DNA of 64,000 bases from Streptomyces sp. NBC_00414 (GTDB taxonomy: Bacteria > Actinomycetota > Actinomycetes > Streptomycetales > Streptomycetaceae). The notes under the pieces were generated by a model, which was not told the DNA's origin, ran no database searches, and was given only the letters and a program-made list of their open reading frames with translations. The stretch covers positions 9,486,001 to 9,550,000 of the forward strand of contig NZ_CP107935.1 in the NCBI RefSeq assembly GCF_036038375.1, in the 5' to 3' direction. This document shows positions 1 through 8,576 of this stretch, piece by piece (position 1 is the first letter of the stretch; every line of letters starts with the position of its first letter). Position numbers and translations under genes: made by a program.

Positions 1-1
1 G

Positions 2-892
2 TTCTTCCCGTTCGGCAACGCGAGTGATCTGCCGCCCGATCAGCGTGAGGAGGACGGCCGTTCGGCCTGCTTCGACTCCGAGCCGCTGGAGGAGAGGGTC
101 GAGATCCTCGGGCGCCCGCGCGTGCGGCTCCGCCTCGACAGTGCGACACCCCGCACCCATGTCATCGCCCGGATCTGCGACGTCGCCCCCGACGGCTCGT
201 CCACCCTCGTCACCCGCGGTGTCCTCAACCTGCTCAGCAGGCACGGGCGGGACCGGGCCGTGGAGTGGAACCCGGGTACGTACGAGACGGTGGAGTTCGA
301 ACTCAATGGGGTGGGGTACGGCTTTCCGCCGGGACACCGTGTCAGGGTCGCCGTCTCCGACACCTACTGGCCCTGGGTGTGGCCGCACGGCGGGCGCGGT
401 GAGCTGACCGTGCTGCCCGCCGAGAGTGCCGTACTCCTGCCCGTGCGGGACCCCGCGTCCGACGAGGGCAGGGCGCCCGTCCGTTTCGAGGAGCCCGAGC
501 AGGCCGTGCCGCTTGCCGTCGAGCACGAGCGGGCCGCCGATCCGGGGCCGGAACGGCTGGTCACGCACGATGTCGCCAAGGGCGAGTGGACCCTGGAGGT
601 CGACCCCAACTACGGCGGATCGAGGATCTACCCCGACGGACTGCGCTACGAGGAGAGCGCCCGGGAGACGTACCGGATCCTCTCCGACGACCCGCTGTCC
701 GCGCGGGCGGTCTCCGAGTGGGCGATCCGGCTGCGGCGCGGCGACGACTGGGACGCTGAGATCATCACGCGTACGGAGCTGCGGGCCACGGCCACGGAGT
801 TCATCATGGACAGCCGGATGGAAGCCCGGGCGGACGGAGAGACAGTGGTCAAGCGCGCATGGCACCGCACCACCCCGAGGACGTCCGCGTGA
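2..892 (+). CDS. CocE/NonD-type hydrolase (X-Pro dipeptidyl-peptidase S15 family), 3' part only
   Basis: The reading frame is open from the window edge, so the catalytic alpha/beta-hydrolase half lies outside the window. What remains resembles the C-terminal jelly-roll domain of CocE/NonD and S15 enzymes: SEPLEERVEILGRPRVRL, then a beta-rich stretch ending in GHRVRVAVSDTYWPWVWP. A further ~120 residues form an acidic extension of the kind seen in some actinobacterial members. The family cleaves acyl or peptidyl ester/amide bonds; the substrate cannot be inferred here. The stop codon overlaps the start of the next gene (GTGA), suggesting translational coupling with the TetR regulator, which may control it. 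Confidence 0.8.
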   Translation, partial: FFPFGNASDLPPDQREEDGRSACFDSEPLEERVEILGRPRVRLRLDSATPRTHVIARICDVAPDGSSTLVTRGVLNLLSRHGRDRAVEWNPGTYETVEFELNGVGYGFPPGHRVRVAVSDTYWPWVWPHGGRGELTVLPAESAVLLPVRDPASDEGRAPVRFEEPEQAVPLAVEHERAADPGPERLVTHDVAKGEWTLEVDPNYGGSRIYPDGLRYEESARETYRILSDDPLSARAVSEWAIRLRRGDDWDAEIITRTELRATATEFIMDSRMEARADGETVVKRAWHRTTPRTSA

Positions 893-1539
893 GGGCCGCG
901 AAGACGCCCCGCCGTGCGGTCGCCGCGGCCGACCGCACGCGCCAGCCCACCGAGGTCCGCCGCCGGCTCATCGTGGAGGCGGCCGTCCCGCTCATCGCCG
1001 AGCGCGGCTACGCCTCCGTGGGCGTACGGGACGTCGCCGCCGCGGCGGGCGTGTCCGTCGGCACGGTCACCTACCACTTCGGCAGCGTCCAGGAGATCCT
1101 CTCCGAGGCCATGGTGCTGAACATCGAGCGCTATTACGCGGCACTGAACGAGGCCGCCGAGGAGGCGGACGGCGGCGCCGAGGCCCTGCGGCTGCTGATC
1201 GACGCGCTGTTCACGGAGGACACCGACCGGCACTGGCGGATGTGGTTCGACTACTGGAGCGCGGGCGACCGCGACCAGGACCCCGAACAGGCCTTCGCCG
1301 GCGGCCAGGCCAAGCGGTACGAGGACTGGCACGGGCAGATCCGCGTACTGGTCGAACGGGGCGTCGCCGACGGCGAGTTCGTGTGCGCCGACCCGGCCGG
1401 TTTCACCGTCCGCTTCGCCGCCCTCTCGGACGGCCTCGCCCTGCAACGGCTGCGGCAGGCTCCTCCGCTCAGCACGGAGGACGCGCGGCGGCACATGTAC
1501 CGGCTGGTCGAGACGGAGCTGGGGACCGGCGGACGCTGA
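889..1539 (+). CDS. TetR/AcrR-family transcriptional regulator
   Basis: A 216-residue TetR-type repressor. The N-terminal helix-turn-helix is clear (RRLIVEAAVPLIAERGY, then VRDVAAAAGVSVGTVTYHF). A C-terminal BetI-like ligand domain follows. I chose GTG at 889 because it forms a GTGA overlap with the preceding stop and has a GAGG about 10 bases upstream; an in-frame ATG at 859 would add ten residues. Coupling to the CocE-type hydrolase suggests it controls that gene. It converges on the SGNH gene with only 2 bp between the stops. Confidence 0.88.
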   Translation: MRAAKTPRRAVAAADRTRQPTEVRRRLIVEAAVPLIAERGYASVGVRDVAAAAGVSVGTVTYHFGSVQEILSEAMVLNIERYYAALNEAAEEADGGAEALRLLIDALFTEDTDRHWRMWFDYWSAGDRDQDPEQAFAGGQAKRYEDWHGQIRVLVERGVADGEFVCADPAGFTVRFAALSDGLALQRLRQAPPLSTEDARRHMYRLVETELGTGGR

Positions 1540-1541
1540 TT

Positions 1542-2510
1542 TCAGTCCGCCGCCGAGAGCACGGCGCCGGTGATCGCCCGGGTGATGCGCAGGATGCCGG
1601 GGGAGCGGACCGGGCAGGGCTTCGGTGTCGAGGTGGTCGGAGCCAGACAGAAGTGCAGGTAGTCGTCGTCGCGGTGCAGGGCCGTGCGGCCACTGCTCGG
1701 CTGCGTGCAGTACGGCCCGTGCTCGCGTTCGTACGCGGTGCACGGCAGGTACTGCGTCCAGGTGTAGCGGGCGGAGGGCGCGCTCACCGCCTTGCCGGCG
1801 TCCGCGAGCAGGTCCCCGGAGGCGGTGGCCTGCTTCTCGTAGACGGCGTTGACGCGGCGGACGCGGTCGGGAGTCATCGGGTCCGGCCCTTGCAGCACCC
1901 AGACGACCTTCGCCCCGCTCGCGGCGCCCTCGATCTGGTCCGTGAGCCGCCCGGCGTCCGCGGTGTAGCGCGCGAAGTACTCGGCCCGCTTCTTGTCGTA
2001 CGTGATGCCGTCCATGCAGGGCGTGTAGCCCCAGGCGTTGCCCCAGAACTGGAGCACCACGAAGTCCGGCCGCAGCCGGCGCACCAGGGCGGCGGCCTTG
2101 TCCTTCGGCGGGACCAGGGAGTCCTGGCCGGTGCCCTCCAGGTAGTCGCACAGAGTGGTGCCGGAGTAGGGGGCGCTGGTGTAGCGCGCCCTCGCCTCGT
2201 CCCGCAGGAGTCCGCCGAGGACCTTCTGGTTCTCCATGGCGAGGGAGTCACCGAGGTACAGGACGGTGGGGCGGGGGCGCCCGGCGGTCGCCGCACCCTT
2301 GGAAGCGGGCTCCGACGCGGCCCCCGTCCCGGCGCCGGACGCGGACCCGGCACTCGCTCCGGGGGAGGCGGGCGGGCGCTGATGCGTGGTCGAGCCGGTC
2401 GCGGGGGACGAAGGCGTGGACGCCGCCTCGGGGTCGGACGAGGGATCCCCGCACGCGGTGAGCAGCAGCAGAAGTCCCGCCAGTAATCCGACGATCCACG
2501 GCCTGCTCAT
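1542..2510 (-). CDS. SGNH/GDSL hydrolase, predicted lipoprotein
   Basis: 322 residues. The N terminus is a lipoprotein signal (MSRPWIVGLLAG... LLLLLTAC lipobox, Cys about residue 20), followed by a Ser/Thr/Pro/Ala-rich linker to about residue 80, consistent with tethering outside the membrane. The SGNH core shows block I (VLYLGDSLAMEN), a candidate block III Asn (FWGNAWG) and a late Asp/His pair (DDDYLHFC) that could complete the triad. Such proteins are often esterases or acyl/acetyl hydrolases acting on polysaccharides; the substrate is unknown. It stands alone, convergent with the TetR gene. Confidence 0.8.
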   Translation of the reverse strand: MSRPWIVGLLAGLLLLLTACGDPSSDPEAASTPSSPATGSTTHQRPPASPGASAGSASGAGTGAASEPASKGAATAGRPRPTVLYLGDSLAMENQKVLGGLLRDEARARYTSAPYSGTTLCDYLEGTGQDSLVPPKDKAAALVRRLRPDFVVLQFWGNAWGYTPCMDGITYDKKRAEYFARYTADAGRLTDQIEGAASGAKVVWVLQGPDPMTPDRVRRVNAVYEKQATASGDLLADAGKAVSAPSARYTWTQYLPCTAYEREHGPYCTQPSSGRTALHRDDDYLHFCLAPTTSTPKPCPVRSPGILRITRAITGAVLSAAD

Positions 2511-2606
2511 ACGGCAACTCCCGCCCCAGCCACCGAAAACGGCCCCCAGACAAGCACAGCGGGCCGAAAGGGGGAAGGGTCCCGGGGCGGAGGAGCACGC
2601 AGGGTC

Positions 2607-4043
2607 CTACGAGCCGTCGCCGGTCCCCTCCGGCGGCGGCAGGGCCCCGACCGCCCGTGTCACCGCGTCGAGCACCCGGTCCGTGTCGGCCTCGGACGTC
2701 CGCCAGTTGCTGAACGCGGCCCGCAGCGCGTGCCTCCCCTCGTGGAACGTCGGGGTCAGGAAGGCCTCGCCGGACTCCGCGACCGCACGGCCCAGCGCCT
2801 GCACCCGTTCCTGGGAGGCGGACCCGGCGAGCGTGAAGCAGACGACGTTCAGCCGGACCGGCGCCAGCAGCCGCAGCCCCGGTACGGCCGCGATCCCCTC
2901 GCCGAGCCGCCGGGCCTGGGCCACGTTCCGCTCGACGATCTCGCGATGCCCCTCGCGGCCGTACGCGGTGAGCGAGAACCAGGCCGGCAGCGCGCGCAGC
3001 TGCCGTGAGTTCTCGGGCGTGAGATGCACGAAGTCGGGCTCGCCGGTGAGCAGACCGAGGTACGGCGACGCGTTGTGGAAGACCCGCACCTGGAGATCCT
3101 GGTGGCGGGTGAACTGCACGGCCGCGTCGTAGGGGACGTTGAGCCACTTGTGCAGATCGACGCAGACCGAGTCGGCGGCGTCGATGCCGTCGGTCAGGTG
3201 CGCGTATTCGGGGGACAGCGCGGCGAAACCGCCGAAGGCGGCGTCCACGTGCAGCCAGAAGTCGTACCGCTCCTTCAGCTCCGCGATCGCCCGCAGATCG
3301 TCGAAGTCGACCGTGTTCACCGTCCCCGCGTTGGCCACGACCACGGCAGGGCGCCCGTCCAGCGCTTCCAGTGCCTCGGCCAGCCGCGCCACGTCGACGG
3401 CCTCCCGGCCGCCGGGCAGCACCGGCACCGTACGCAGGCGGTCGCGGCCGATGCCGAGGACGGACAGGGCCTTGGGAATGCTGGAGTGCGGGCTGCCGGA
3501 GAGCACGTCGACCGGGCCGAGCGCGGCGGCGCCCGCCTCGGCCACCCGCACCCCCAGCCGATCGCCCAGCCACTCGCGCGCCAGGGCCAGCCCGACGGTG
3601 TTCGACATGGTCGCGCCCGTCACGAAGGCGCCGCTGTGTGCCTCGCCGAGGCCGAACAGTTCCCGCAGCCAGCCCAGTGTCTCCCGCTCCAGGGCTGCCG
3701 CCGACGAACCGTCGCCACCGGCGGCGTTCTGGTCGTAGGCGCTGGTCAGCCAGTCCCCGGCGACCGCGGCCGGAGTCGCGCCGCCGGTGACGAAGCCGAG
3801 ATAGCGGGGACCCGCGGTGGCGGCGAAGCCGGGCGCCCACCGCTCGGCGAACCGGGCGAGGGCGCCCTGCGCGCCGGAGCCCTCGGCCGGAAGTGGCTGT
3901 GCGTCCGGCGCCTTGCCCTGCTGGACCGCGGACTGGACCACGGGCCGGGCCTCGACTTCCGACACTTCGCGGGCGGCGAAGTCACGGGCGGACTGGAGGA
4001 GTTCGGGGAGCCGGGAGAGATCGCCGGCGAGTGCGGGATGCAT
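2607..4043 (-). CDS. Pyridoxal-phosphate-dependent decarboxylase (group II, aromatic amino acid/glutamate type)
   Basis: 478 residues of the PLP group II decarboxylase fold. Visible hallmarks are GATMSNTVGLALAR (cofactor phosphate region), SPHSSIPKAL (His stacking on PLP), LHVDAAFGGFAAL (Asp binding the pyridine N) and DLHKWLNVPYD (Schiff-base Lys). The family decarboxylates amino acids such as tyrosine, tryptophan, glutamate or 2,4-diaminobutyrate; specificity cannot be read. The ATG at 4043 gives the family-typical start MHPALAGDLSRLPELL; the frame stays open upstream to 4364 but that part has no family similarity. No strong ribosome site is visible. It is divergent from the L,D-transpeptidase gene. 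Confidence 0.87.
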   Translation of the reverse strand: MHPALAGDLSRLPELLQSARDFAAREVSEVEARPVVQSAVQQGKAPDAQPLPAEGSGAQGALARFAERWAPGFAATAGPRYLGFVTGGATPAAVAGDWLTSAYDQNAAGGDGSSAAALERETLGWLRELFGLGEAHSGAFVTGATMSNTVGLALAREWLGDRLGVRVAEAGAAALGPVDVLSGSPHSSIPKALSVLGIGRDRLRTVPVLPGGREAVDVARLAEALEALDGRPAVVVANAGTVNTVDFDDLRAIAELKERYDFWLHVDAAFGGFAALSPEYAHLTDGIDAADSVCVDLHKWLNVPYDAAVQFTRHQDLQVRVFHNASPYLGLLTGEPDFVHLTPENSRQLRALPAWFSLTAYGREGHREIVERNVAQARRLGEGIAAVPGLRLLAPVRLNVVCFTLAGSASQERVQALGRAVAESGEAFLTPTFHEGRHALRAAFSNWRTSEADTDRVLDAVTRAVGALPPPEGTGDGS

Positions 4044-4254
4044 GGCCGCAGCGTAGGCGGGCAGCCTGACGGAATCAGGGGCCAATCGCGGGGAACTGGC
4101 CCCGTTCCCACCTCGAGAACCGCTCGCGTGCGGAATGACCTGGTTCAAGATCATGTCACCGTTTCGTTCCAGCCGGGCCGGCACCACAACCGATGTCCCG
4201 CTGTGCGTGTCTAGCTGGCAGAGATCGACCGGATCGAAGAGGAAAGGCCTGACC

Positions 4255-4950
4255 ATGGGGGACACGCGCAGACGGACAGCCGTCGCACTGGGGATCACCG
4301 GACTGGTGGTGCCGCTGACCGTCGCACTGGGCGCGGCGCCCGCGCAGGCGGCGAGCTGCACCACTTCGACCGGCCCGTATCAGAAGCAGGTGGAGAAGTT
4401 CCTCGGCCGGCCGGTCGACGGCAGGCAGTCCGCCGCCGACTGCAAGGCGACCAAGGCCTTCCAGACCAAGCACGGCATCACCCCGAACATCGGCTACGCG
4501 GGATCCGTCACCTGGGGCGTGATGGACCTGATGACCAAGCAGAAAGCCGTCGGGAACAAACCCAACAAAGACGGCAAATGTCCGGTCAACAAGGGGCGCA
4601 TCGCCTGTGTGAACCTGACGCTCCAGCTCAGCTGGATCCAGGACGGCAACACCCTCGTGTACGGACCGGTGCCGGTGCGCACGGGGCGCAACGGCTACGA
4701 GACCCGCACCGGCCTGAAGAAGATCTACTGGCGGCACATCGACCACGTCTCGTCGATCTACGACGTGCCGATGCCCTACAGCCAGTTCTTCGACGGCGGC
4801 CAGGCCTTCCACTCGGTCGGTGTCAGCATGTGGAACCCGCCCGGCTCGCACGGCTGCGTCAACATGACGAAGACGACCGCCAAGAAGTACTGGTCGCTGC
4901 TGAAGAAGAACGACGACGTCTACGTGTACGGCCGCAAGCCCGGCACCTGA
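4255..4950 (+). CDS. Secreted L,D-transpeptidase (YkuD domain) with N-terminal peptidoglycan-binding-like region
   Basis: 231 residues. A Sec signal peptide ends near AQAA|SCTT (about residue 35). The next ~70 residues resemble a peptidoglycan-binding repeat (QKQVEKFLGRPVDGRQS, then AFQTKHGI). The C-terminal half is a YkuD domain with the catalytic signature FHSVGVSMWNPPGSHGCVNM, whose Cys is the nucleophile. The family forms 3-3 cross-links or attaches proteins in peptidoglycan outside the membrane. Start ATG 4255 is supported by AGGAAAGG at 4240-4247; an ORF extension to 4135 lacks support. A strong shared hairpin follows the stop. Confidence 0.9.
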   Translation: MGDTRRRTAVALGITGLVVPLTVALGAAPAQAASCTTSTGPYQKQVEKFLGRPVDGRQSAADCKATKAFQTKHGITPNIGYAGSVTWGVMDLMTKQKAVGNKPNKDGKCPVNKGRIACVNLTLQLSWIQDGNTLVYGPVPVRTGRNGYETRTGLKKIYWRHIDHVSSIYDVPMPYSQFFDGGQAFHSVGVSMWNPPGSHGCVNMTKTTAKKYWSLLKKNDDVYVYGRKPGT

Positions 4951-4956
4951 CCGGGC

Positions 4957-4988
4957 CGGTCCGGCCGTTCCCGGGAACCGCCGGACCG
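4957..4988. terminator. Bidirectional hairpin terminator between convergent genes
   Basis: Almost fully self-complementary 32-nt element: CGGTCCGGC at 4957-4965 pairs with GCCGGACCG at 4980-4988, and the inner GTTCCC pairs with GGGAAC, with one C-C mismatch between the stems. It lies 7 bp after the L,D-transpeptidase stop and 10 bp after the dehydrogenase stop on the other strand, so it can end both transcripts. Confidence 0.8.
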
Positions 4989-4998
4989 TACAGAAACG

Positions 4999-6201
4999 TC
5001 ACGCCTGAGGCGCGTCCCCGAAGTCCGGGATCTCCAGCCGTGCCCCGCCCTGCCGCGCGGAATCGTGCGCGACGATGCCCGGCAGGGTGTACCGGGCGGC
5101 CACCCACGCGTTCACCGTCGGCAGCGTGCGGGTGTTGACGGCGGTCACGAAGTCGTCCACCAGGAAGTGGTGGCTGCCCTCGTGGCCGTTGTGCAGGTTC
5201 TCGAACTCCTTCGGCAGCCGCGACCGGTCGTGCACGGGGGCCGACCCGGAGGTGAAGGCGGCCCGCAGCTCCGGCGCGATGTGCTGCAGGGAGGGGTCGT
5301 CGGGGGACATGGTGGGCTTGGGCTCAAGGAGTTCGCTGATGTCCTTGACCCCCTTCTTGTCCTGCCAGAAGGCCACCGTGGCGAGCTGCTCCATGCTGGC
5401 CTCCGTTCCGAAGAACCGGAAACGCGACTCCCGGATGTGCGAGGGATAGCCCACCCGCCGGAACTCGTTGGTACGGAACGAGCCGCCGCCCGCGACCTCG
5501 AAGAGCGCGGTGGCGTTCGAGAAGTCGTTGCCGAACTGGCTGACGTCCTCGTCGAAGACCCCGTCCCCGCGGTCGTCCTGTACGCCGATCGCGGACACGC
5601 TCACCGCGTGCGTCTGCCAGGCCCCGAGGACGCCGCCCACCGAGTGGGTGGGGTAGAGCAGCGGAGGATAGCTGGCGGTCGCCTTCCAGTTCTCGCCGCC
5701 GCTGTACTGGTAGGCCTCGTAGAACCCGAGGTCCATGTCGTGCACGTAGTCGCCCTCGGCGTAGAAGAGCCGGCCGAAGGAGCCGTCCGCGATCTGGTTG
5801 CGGGCGTGGACGGTCGCCGGGTTGTACTGGCTGGTCTCACCCATCATGTAGGTGAGCCCGGTGGCCCGTACCGTGTCGATGATCGACGCGATCTCCTCGT
5901 GGGTGATCGCCATCGGCACCGCCGAGTAGACGTGCTTGCCTGCGTTCAGCCCCTGGACCACCAGCGGGCCGTGGGTCCAGCGCTGGGTGAAGATCGCGAC
6001 GGCGTCGACCGCCTCCGACTCCAGCATCGCCTGGTACGAGGGGAAGGTTCCCGCCAGCCCTTCGGCGGCGGCCAGTTGCTCCGCCCGCTCGGGCAGGAGA
6101 TCGGTGACGTAGACCTCACCGACACCCGGGTGGGCAAGAAACAGCTTCGCGAACTGGCCGGAGAACTGGCCGGCGCCGACGATGCCGAGGGAGAACGTCA
6201 T
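4999..6201 (-). CDS. Gfo/Idh/MocA-family oxidoreductase
   Basis: 400 residues. The N-terminal Rossmann motif (SLGIVGAGQFSGQFAKLFL) binds NAD(P). A sugar-dehydrogenase-like segment follows (AGKHVYSAVPMAITHEE; the family EKP motif reads SAVPMA, so the usual Lys is not obvious). The C-terminal domain is a Gfo/Idh beta-sheet. The family oxidises or reduces sugars, inositols or amino sugars. It is the last gene of the permease-permease-binding protein operon, so it probably acts on the imported sugar. Start ATG 6201 fits the Rossmann start; AAAGG lies upstream inside an unusual 12-nt repeat array. Confidence 0.85.
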   Translation of the reverse strand: MTFSLGIVGAGQFSGQFAKLFLAHPGVGEVYVTDLLPERAEQLAAAEGLAGTFPSYQAMLESEAVDAVAIFTQRWTHGPLVVQGLNAGKHVYSAVPMAITHEEIASIIDTVRATGLTYMMGETSQYNPATVHARNQIADGSFGRLFYAEGDYVHDMDLGFYEAYQYSGGENWKATASYPPLLYPTHSVGGVLGAWQTHAVSVSAIGVQDDRGDGVFDEDVSQFGNDFSNATALFEVAGGGSFRTNEFRRVGYPSHIRESRFRFFGTEASMEQLATVAFWQDKKGVKDISELLEPKPTMSPDDPSLQHIAPELRAAFTSGSAPVHDRSRLPKEFENLHNGHEGSHHFLVDDFVTAVNTRTLPTVNAWVAARYTLPGIVAHDSARQGGARLEIPDFGDAPQA

Positions 6202-6209
6202 GGAGTGTG

Positions 6210-6281
6210 TGCCTTTCACTGTCCGAGTCACGGTCCGGTTCATCGGCCGGATCACCGGCTGGTCAACCGGCCGATTCACTG
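6210..6281 (-). repeat. Six tandem degenerate 12-nt repeats between binding-protein stop and dehydrogenase start
   Basis: Read on the minus strand the units are CAGTGAATCGGC, CGGTTGACCAGC, CGGTGATCCGGC, CGATGAACCGGA, CCGTGACTCGGA and CAGTGAAAGGCA. They fill exactly 72 nt with no gaps. The stop codon of the solute-binding gene lies in the first unit and the dehydrogenase ribosome-binding AAAGG in the last. The 12-nt period equals four codons. The function is unknown; it could be slippage-derived or a post-transcriptional signal. Confidence 0.6.
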
Positions 6282-7631
6282 GCCGAGGATGAAGTTGATC
6301 TGGTCGTTGGTCTTGGTCAGGCCCTTCACCGGGGCGTTGTTGGCGAAGACGTCCTGCATCGCGGGACGCATCAGGGCGTACACGTCCGCCGCGTAGTCGG
6401 TGACCGGGAAGGAGAAGGTGGTGAAGTCCTTCTCGTCCGTGACCGGTCCGGTGAAGGCGGACACGTCGATGTCCTTCTTCCTGTACGCCGCCACCGCCGT
6501 CCTGGTCCCGTCCAGGGTCGCGGGGAAGACGATGCCGTAGCCGCCGACGGTCTTCTGGCACTCGTCGGAGGCCAGGTAGCGCACCCACTTCTTCGCGCCC
6601 GCCTTGTTGGGGGCGTTCCTGGTGACGGAGTCGGCGAGGCCGTTCATCATGGTGGCCCGCTTGCCGGTCGGACCGGCCGGGGTGACGGCCGTACCGACGT
6701 CGAGGCCCTTGGTGCCGTAGTACGTGGAGATCATCCAGGCGCCGTCGAGGGCGGTCGCCGCCCGGCCGGAGGCGACCTGGGCGTTGGGCGGGTTGGCGCC
6801 GTCGGTGTAGTCGGTGAACGGTGCGAGGTAGCCCTTCTTCGCGAGGCCGAAGTACCAGTCGATCGCCGACTGGAAGGTCTTGCTGTCGTACTGGTACTCG
6901 GTGCCCCAGCGTGCCTTGTCCGTGTACTTCCAGCCCGCCGAGGCGGCGAACGGGCTCCAGGTGGTCTGTCCGTCGCTGTCGCCGGCGCCGCCCGTGGCGA
7001 GGCCGTACACCTTGACGTTGTTCTTGTCGAAGCCCTTCTCGTCGCCGCGCTTCCCGTTCTCGTCGACGGTCAGGTGCGCGATGGCCTTCTCGAAGGTGCC
7101 GCCGTCCTCGGGGTTCCAGGCGAGGCCGTTGAGCTCGTCCGCGGCCAGCCCGGCCTTCTCGGTCAGCTTCTTGTTGTAGAAGAGGGCGACGGTGTCCCAG
7201 TCCTTGGGGGCGCCGTAGCGGTGGCCGTCCTGGCCGGTCCAGTTGGCGGCGAGGCCCGGCTGGTAGGCGGAGTCGTCGATGTCCAGGTCGTCGAGCGGTT
7301 CGAGCACGTTCAGGTCGGCGAACTGCCCGAACTTCTGGATGTGGTCGGTGAACACGTCGGGTTCGGTGCCCGCGATGAAGCTCGCGGTGAGCTTGGTCCA
7401 GTAGTCGGCCCAGCCCATCTGGGTGATCTTCACCTTCAGTCCCGGGTTCCGGCTCTCGAAGCCCTTGGCGCAGGCCTCGTAGGCGGGCAGCTGGTTGGCG
7501 TCCCAGAGCCAGTACGTCACCGTGTCCTTGCCCGCTCCGGCGGCCCCGCCCTTCGCGCAGCCCGTCGTCAGGGACAACGCCAGCACACCGGTCAGTGCCA
7601 CGACCGTACGCGTACGAATTCGCATGCCCAT
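6276..7631 (-). CDS. ABC transporter sugar-binding lipoprotein (CUT1 family)
   Basis: 451 residues. A lipoprotein signal with lipobox LTTGC (Cys near residue 25) anchors it outside the membrane. The mature part is a family 1 extracellular solute-binding protein: VTYWLWDANQLPAYEACAKGFESR, DVFTDHIQKFG, and a C-terminal YALMRPAMQDVFAN. It would deliver a mono- or oligosaccharide to the two permeases encoded just upstream in the operon; the start is 4 bp after the MalG-like stop. An alternative start two codons later is possible. No ATPase gene is nearby, as in other Streptomyces CUT1 systems that share MsiK. Confidence 0.9.
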   Translation of the reverse strand: MGMRIRTRTVVALTGVLALSLTTGCAKGGAAGAGKDTVTYWLWDANQLPAYEACAKGFESRNPGLKVKITQMGWADYWTKLTASFIAGTEPDVFTDHIQKFGQFADLNVLEPLDDLDIDDSAYQPGLAANWTGQDGHRYGAPKDWDTVALFYNKKLTEKAGLAADELNGLAWNPEDGGTFEKAIAHLTVDENGKRGDEKGFDKNNVKVYGLATGGAGDSDGQTTWSPFAASAGWKYTDKARWGTEYQYDSKTFQSAIDWYFGLAKKGYLAPFTDYTDGANPPNAQVASGRAATALDGAWMISTYYGTKGLDVGTAVTPAGPTGKRATMMNGLADSVTRNAPNKAGAKKWVRYLASDECQKTVGGYGIVFPATLDGTRTAVAAYRKKDIDVSAFTGPVTDEKDFTTFSFPVTDYAADVYALMRPAMQDVFANNAPVKGLTKTNDQINFILGQ

Positions 7632-7635
7632 TCCC

Positions 7636-8559
7636 TTACTTGATGCCGGTGAAGCTGATGGTGCTGACGATGCGGCGCGCGAAGAAGCCGAAGAGTACGA
7701 GCATCGGGAGCGCGGCGATGAGCGTGGCCGCCATCAGGCCGGACCAGTCGTAACCGGTCTGCGGCGTCTGCGCCCGGAAGATGGCCAGTGCCACGGTGAG
7801 CACGCGCGAGCTGTCGCTGTAGGAGACCATCAGCGGCCAGAAGTAGTCGTTCCAGGAGGTGATGTACGTCAGCACGCCCAGGGTGAGGACGGGCGAGGAC
7901 GCCATCGGCAGCATGACGCGGAAGAAGATGCGGATCTTCCCGGCCCCGTCGAGGAGCGCCGCCTCCTCGACCTCCCGGGGCACGTTCATGAAGAACTGGC
8001 GCATGAAGAACACCGCGAACGGGGTCATGAACATCGTCGGCAGGGAGATGCCCAGCAGGGTGTCGACCAGGCCGAGTTCCTTGATGAGGACGAAGTTCGG
8101 CAGCAGGGTGAAGATCGTGGGGACCATCAGCCCGGCCAGGAACAGCCCGAACACCTTGTCCCGGCCGCGCCACCGCAGCCGGGCAAAGGCGTACGCGGCC
8201 ATGGCGGAGAAGAGGATCTGGAAGACCGTGATCAGGGTGGAGACGATCACCGAGTTGACCAGATAGCGCCAGAACTTCAGCCCGCCGCCCGAACCGCCTT
8301 CGGCGATCGCCTCCTTGGTGGACTGCAGGCCCAGCGCCCGCTCGAAACCGCCGGTCGTCAGGTCCACGGGCAGGAGATCACCGGGGTGGGCCGCGAGCGC
8401 CGTGTTCGAGGACAGCGCGGTGCGCAGGATCCAATAGAAGGGCAGCAGGGTGATGAGCACCATCGCGCCCATCACCGTCCAGGCCACGACCTTCCCGAGG
8501 GAGAGCTTTCGGCGCGGTGCGGGCCGTACCTTCGTCGTCGTTGCCGTCACGGCAGTCAT
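7636..8559 (-). CDS. ABC sugar transporter permease, MalG/UgpE-like
   Basis: 307 residues with six predicted membrane helices, beginning with VVAWTVMGAMVLITLLPFYW. The cytoplasmic EAA loop that contacts the ATPase is visible (VEEAALLDGAGKIRIFFRVMLP). Membrane subunit of a CUT1 importer. Start ATG 8559 follows the MalF-like stop by 17 bp; it lies within the same operon as the binding protein and dehydrogenase. A much longer open frame upstream runs through the MalF gene and is not real. Confidence 0.9.
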   Translation of the reverse strand: MTAVTATTTKVRPAPRRKLSLGKVVAWTVMGAMVLITLLPFYWILRTALSSNTALAAHPGDLLPVDLTTGGFERALGLQSTKEAIAEGGSGGGLKFWRYLVNSVIVSTLITVFQILFSAMAAYAFARLRWRGRDKVFGLFLAGLMVPTIFTLLPNFVLIKELGLVDTLLGISLPTMFMTPFAVFFMRQFFMNVPREVEEAALLDGAGKIRIFFRVMLPMASSPVLTLGVLTYITSWNDYFWPLMVSYSDSSRVLTVALAIFRAQTPQTGYDWSGLMAATLIAALPMLVLFGFFARRIVSTISFTGIK

Positions 8560-8576
8560 GTCGGTCGCTCCCTTCG

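Noticed and set aside
426..2486. Long plus-strand open frame of 686 codons overlapping three genes
   Set aside because: Arg/Pro/Gly-rich translation with no family similarity; it is the shadow frame of the CocE end, TetR and SGNH genes, a usual effect of high GC.
4999..6588. Longer version of the Gfo/Idh/MocA protein starting upstream of 6201
   Set aside because: The extra N terminus runs through the end of the binding-protein gene and the 12-nt repeats; the Rossmann motif begins right at the 6201 start.
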